Made by a program: the position numbers and the translations under genes. From Candidatus Moraniibacteriota bacterium (GTDB lineage Bacteria > Patescibacteriota > Minisyncoccia > CAIUEV01), in the NCBI GenBank assembly GCA_016867255.1, contig VGKB01000028.1, forward strand, positions 1 through 10,142: 10,142 bases of DNA. Reading direction: 5' to 3'. Numbering within the stretch: the first letter of the stretch is position 1; each line of letters starts with the position of its first letter. A model generated the notes under the pieces. That model did no database searches. It had not been told where the DNA came from and saw only the letters and a list, made by a program, of their open reading frames with translations. Below, piece by piece: positions 7,841 to 10,142 of this stretch.

Positions 7841-8188
7841 TTACTTTATTGAAACAAGCGATACGCCGCACATAATCAAAAATATCCCAAGAATATTTAC
7901 CAAGCTCAATTTCTCTCCGAAGAAATAAAAAGCGCCTAACGCAACTAATATGTAAGAAATGCTCAAAATCGGGTAAGCGACTGAAAGCTTAAGGTAAGTC
8001 AGCACTTGGACCCAAGTAATCGTAGCAACTCCGAAAAAAGAGACCGCGCCGTAGAACCAGGGGTTCAGTAAATATTTTTGAAAAAAATCAAGATCCGGGT
8101 GTAAATTAGCGTAAATTGCTGACTGTTTGAAAAACAATTGCCCCGCAGTCATCAATAATATGTTCACCAAAAGCAGAAGATACAGCAT
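7841..8188 (-). CDS. SMR/EamA-like small four-helix membrane protein, possible lipid-linked sugar flippase
   Basis: This 115-residue protein has four predicted helices, a Q-xx-FK stretch in TM1 and the pattern AYPILSISYILVALGAFYFFGE, typical of the SMR and EamA (DMT) transporter families. Its length matches SMR proteins and ArnE/ArnF, the pair that flips undecaprenyl-phosphate-aminoarabinose. Charged residues are sparse, with five Lys and no Arg, giving little positive-inside bias, so a dual-topology homodimer is possible. Placement among sugar-nucleotide, polyprenyl-phosphate GT2 and GT-C genes points to flipping a lipid-linked sugar rather than drug efflux. I chose the ATG at 8188 because it gives the usual SMR N-terminus and starts 16 bases after the upstream stop. 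An ATG at 8236 would add 16 polar residues and overlap the previous gene. Confidence 0.8.
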   Translation of the reverse strand: MLYLLLLVNILLMTAGQLFFKQSAIYANLHPDLDFFQKYLLNPWFYGAVSFFGVATITWVQVLTYLKLSVAYPILSISYILVALGAFYFFGEKLSLVNILGIFLIMCGVSLVSIK

Positions 8189-8204
8189 TTTTTCTTTACC
8201 GGAT

Positions 8205-8693
8205 TTAAAAATAATAACGGGGAATAACATAGACAAATAACCCCGCTAGATTTAAAACTAGCATAAAAGAAAATAAAAACCAAGCTACGGCCCGCCAAGA
8301 TGGACGCGATAACAAAAAGGACAAACCCAAGAAAATCAAATAAAATTTAGCGGCCATCACCGGAAAAAAATAGCGGCCCTGGATAGCGATAGAGTGACTT
8401 TCGTCGGCAACATTGCGCGGATTAACCTGCTGAAAATTCACGGTGTGGATCATCAGAAAAAATCCCAAAACGCAAAAAATCAAAAAAATAGTTTGATAAA
8501 AAGCGGTTTTTTCTTGTTTAGGCAAGGCGCCAAAACTCTTCGCCGTTTGCCAAAAATACTTTAAGACGCTAGCGAATGCCAACCCCATCACCGCCCAAAG
8601 AATATAAACGAAATAGCGATGAATCGGGATGGCCAGCCAGCCGAAACTGCCCCAGTAAAACCAGGAATGGCCTAACAGGACAGGATATTCCAA
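8205..8693 (-). pseudogene. C-terminal part of a frameshifted DUF2142-like membrane protein
   Basis: The 162-residue frame can only begin at a TTG (8693) and has no ribosome site of its own. It continues open upstream to about 8770, reading FTGIFFSEAHPLD and on into EYPVLLGHSWFYWGSFGW. It carries several membrane helices and QGRYFFPVM (105-113), a hallmark of the C-terminal half of DUF2142 proteins. It is therefore the rest of the protein encoded at 8765-9688, displaced by one base. Joined, the two parts give about 494 residues, a normal length for the family. If the shift is a sequencing error, this is simply the end of one intact gene. Confidence 0.8.
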
Positions 8694-8764
8694 CTGGTGT
8701 AAAACATAGTTGTCAAGAATGTCAAGCGGATGCGCTTCTGAAAAAAAAATTCCGGTAAATCCAA

Positions 8765-9688
8765 TTAAGTAAAAAAAAACGAGAAGAGAAAAAACACTGC
8801 GGGGCTTATAATAATCACGGCTTGAACCAATTTATCCAATTCTTTGATTCGGCTCCAAATCCAACTCCGGTTTTTGAGAGCCAAGACAAAGAACAGGAAC
8901 ATCAGGGCGGCAAGCGCAAAATAGCCGGACGGCTTTGCTTCTATACTGATAATGGATCCTGCCACTGCCGCCGTTAAGCCAACCCAATCCAAATTCCTTT
9001 TTATTATCCGCATCGCTCCCCAGAGAAACATCCCAAATGACGCAAAAAGTAATGAATCCACGTTTATTGAAGCGGAGATGAAAGTAAGCATCGGCTGGAA
9101 AGAAACCGCGCCCGCCAGCAGCGCCGCCTTTTTTTTGCCAAGGTTTAATTCACGAAAGAGTAAATAAGCGGTCAAAACAAAAATTGTCCCAAACAGCACC
9201 GACGCCAACCGAACAAAAAAACTTTTCTCCGCCACCCCCCAGTCAGAGAACAAATTTTCAATGAACGCTCCTGTCTGATAATAAAGCGGCGAATAATTAG
9301 TATTCCACACCGGATAAACTTCAACAAATCTGGAAAGCTTTTGGTTATTTTCGGCAGCGCTTTGGTTCCGAAAGGGTAGCCAAGAACCAAAGTCAAACTC
9401 CTCTTTCTCGTTAAAGCGGGTCCTGTCAAAATCGGTCTTTAAAAGATAATTTTTTAACTCCGGCGATAGGTTTTGAGTCCTAATATCAGTAAAGTTGACT
9501 TTTTTGCTTGGAAAGTCAAAAGATTTCGGAGAATAATTAGCAGGCTCGGCATATGATTGAACCACGGCGTAGTGGATTTGCTCGTCCGGCGCCTGAAAGG
9601 GCGGCACCGCGTAAGCCCAGATTATTCCCTTGAGTAATGTAACAACCAACACAAATATAATTAGCTTATTTTTGTTTATAAAATTCAT
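8765..9688 (-). CDS. N-terminal part of a DUF2142-like polytopic membrane protein (frameshifted)
   Basis: These 307 residues are the front of a DUF2142-like protein, a group related by topology to GT-C glycosyltransferases. TM1 (about 9-27) is followed by VPPFQAPDEQIHY with the acidic pair D35-E36 and H39. A large extracytoplasmic loop holding NYSPLYYQTG comes next, then helices and the segment QPMLTFISASINVDSLLFAS, which resembles the family's conserved Asn-x-Asp region. The frame ends at TAA (8767-8765) directly after a T9 run in the coding strand; one extra T there would carry it into the remainder at 8205-8770. It is the first gene of the leftward operon, read from the divergent region next to the UDP-glucuronate epimerase-like gene, and no clear Shine-Dalgarno sequence is visible. 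A role in extracytoplasmic sugar transfer is inferred from neighbours and topology. Confidence 0.85.
   Translation of the reverse strand: MNFINKNKLIIFVLVVTLLKGIIWAYAVPPFQAPDEQIHYAVVQSYAEPANYSPKSFDFPSKKVNFTDIRTQNLSPELKNYLLKTDFDRTRFNEKEEFDFGSWLPFRNQSAAENNQKLSRFVEVYPVWNTNYSPLYYQTGAFIENLFSDWGVAEKSFFVRLASVLFGTIFVLTAYLLFRELNLGKKKAALLAGAVSFQPMLTFISASINVDSLLFASFGMFLWGAMRIIKRNLDWVGLTAAVAGSIISIEAKPSGYFALAALMFLFFVLALKNRSWIWSRIKELDKLVQAVIIISPAVFFLFSFFFT
8771..8779 (-). other. Frameshift site in a 9-base homopolymer
   Basis: Nine A on the top strand (T9 in the coding strand) mark where the DUF2142-like reading frame breaks. Adding one T gives a continuous frame through 8205, whereas the present sequence stops six bases after the run. 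The lesion is equivalent to a one-base deletion. A homopolymer miscall, a real mutation, or polymerase/ribosome slippage are all possible. A second T9 run at 8741-8749 is in frame with the downstream part and lies after the stop, so it cannot be the cause. Confidence 0.8.
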
Positions 9689-9764
9689 TTATTTGATGTA
9701 GACTTTGAAAGTATTTAACATCTATCATTTTTAAACTTTCTAATAAATATCGGCATATTGGCAT
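9689..9764. promoter_or_regulatory. Divergent intergenic region, probable promoters for both directions
   Basis: These 76 bases separate the leftward operon from the rightward UDP-glucuronate 4-epimerase-like gene and are very AT-rich. A possible rightward sigma-70 promoter is TTGATG (9693-9698), a 17-base gap, then TAACAT (9716-9721), each hexamer matching consensus at 4 of 6 bases, 43 bases before the ATG. No convincing leftward promoter stands out. A small palindrome ACTTTGAAAGT (9702-9712) sits within the spacer of the possible promoter, with another ACTTTC at 9735-9740, and GGCATAT is repeated at 9752 and 9760. Any of these could be operator-like, but the evidence is weak. Confidence 0.35.
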
Positions 9765-10142
9765 ATGAAAATTCTCATTACCGGCGGGGCGGGGTTTATC
9801 GGCTCGGCCTGCGCTAAAAAATTGATGGATCGGGGAGATAAAGTTATTATAGTAGACAATTTCAACGACTACTATAATCCGCGGCTTAAGCGCGACCGGG
9901 TAAAGATTTTTCTCAAGGGTTACAAGTTTAAATTATATGAAGGCGACATCCGCGACGAAAAACTGATTGAAAAAATATTTAAGAAAGAAAGACCTCAAAA
10001 AATAATTCATCTGGCGGCGATGGCGGGAGTTAGATCCTCTTTGCTAAAGCCCAAACTTTATTTTGACGTAAATGTGATGGGCAGCATCAATCTGCTGGAA
10101 GCCGCTGTGCGGCATAAAGTCAAAAATTTTGTCTTTGCTTCG
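9765..10142 (+). CDS. UDP-glucuronate 4-epimerase-like SDR (3' end missing)
   Basis: The first 126 residues of an extended SDR run off the right edge with no stop. GGAGFIG (7-13) is the NAD-binding loop, and VDNFNDYYNPRLKRDR (30-45) is close to the DN-x-N-D-YY-x-P-x-LK signature of UDP-glucuronate 4-epimerases, as opposed to UDP-glucose 4-epimerase. GDIRD (60-64), HLAAMAGVRSSL (82-93) and the N-x-x-G-x-x-NLLE pattern follow. The enzyme should interconvert UDP-glucuronate and UDP-galacturonate for capsule or surface polysaccharide. The catalytic Tyr and Lys lie beyond the window. The ATG has no visible Shine-Dalgarno sequence. It is divergent from the leftward operon and may begin another glycan operon. 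Confidence 0.88.
   Translation, partial: MKILITGGAGFIGSACAKKLMDRGDKVIIVDNFNDYYNPRLKRDRVKIFLKGYKFKLYEGDIRDEKLIEKIFKKERPQKIIHLAAMAGVRSSLLKPKLYFDVNVMGSINLLEAAVRHKVKNFVFAS

Noticed and set aside
7841..8188. Multidrug efflux (EmrE-type) function for the SMR-like protein.
   Set aside because: Embedded in a sugar operon between glycan genes; a lipid-sugar flippase role fits the context better, though the sequence alone cannot exclude efflux.
9752..9767. Direct repeat GGCATAT and palindrome CATAT-TGGC-ATATG over the start of the UDP-glucuronate epimerase-like gene.
   Set aside because: Too short and AT-rich to call an operator or attachment site from one copy.

Overview
The window is a dense polysaccharide and glycoconjugate locus from a moderately AT-rich bacterium with frequent A/T homopolymer runs, weak or absent Shine-Dalgarno sequences and almost no spacer DNA. 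That style, together with the gene content, would fit a Patescibacteria/CPR-type genome or a similar uncultivated bacterium. This is an inference from style, because no rRNA or other marker gene is present. No tRNA, rRNA, CRISPR array, transposase or phage gene was seen.

Rightward block (1-3626): the 3' end of a Wzt-type ABC transporter ATPase with a carbohydrate-binding tail overlaps by 13 bases a 963-residue fusion protein. The fusion carries a SAM methyltransferase, a short coiled coil and two GT2 glycosyltransferase domains. The pair looks like an export machine and a polymer-building or capping enzyme for a surface glycan. A strong intrinsic terminator for this transcript lies at 3726-3760, inside the coding region of the convergent neighbour.

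Leftward block (9688 down to 3630): in transcription order it encodes a DUF2142-like membrane protein broken by a one-base frameshift in a T9 run, an SMR/EamA-like small membrane protein, two tandem paralogous SDR epimerases of the CDP-paratose 2-epimerase type, a polyprenyl-phosphate GT2 (DPM1/ArnC/GtrB-like), and a GT-C-like polytopic membrane protein. Spacing is tight, including an ATGA stop/start overlap, so this is very probably one operon. Together the genes resemble a complete pathway: make an unusual NDP-sugar, load it on undecaprenyl phosphate, flip it, and transfer it outside the membrane by GT-C enzymes.

Right edge (9765-10142): after a 76-base divergent intergenic region begins a UDP-glucuronate 4-epimerase-like gene that runs off the window. 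It probably starts another rightward sugar-nucleotide or glycan operon.
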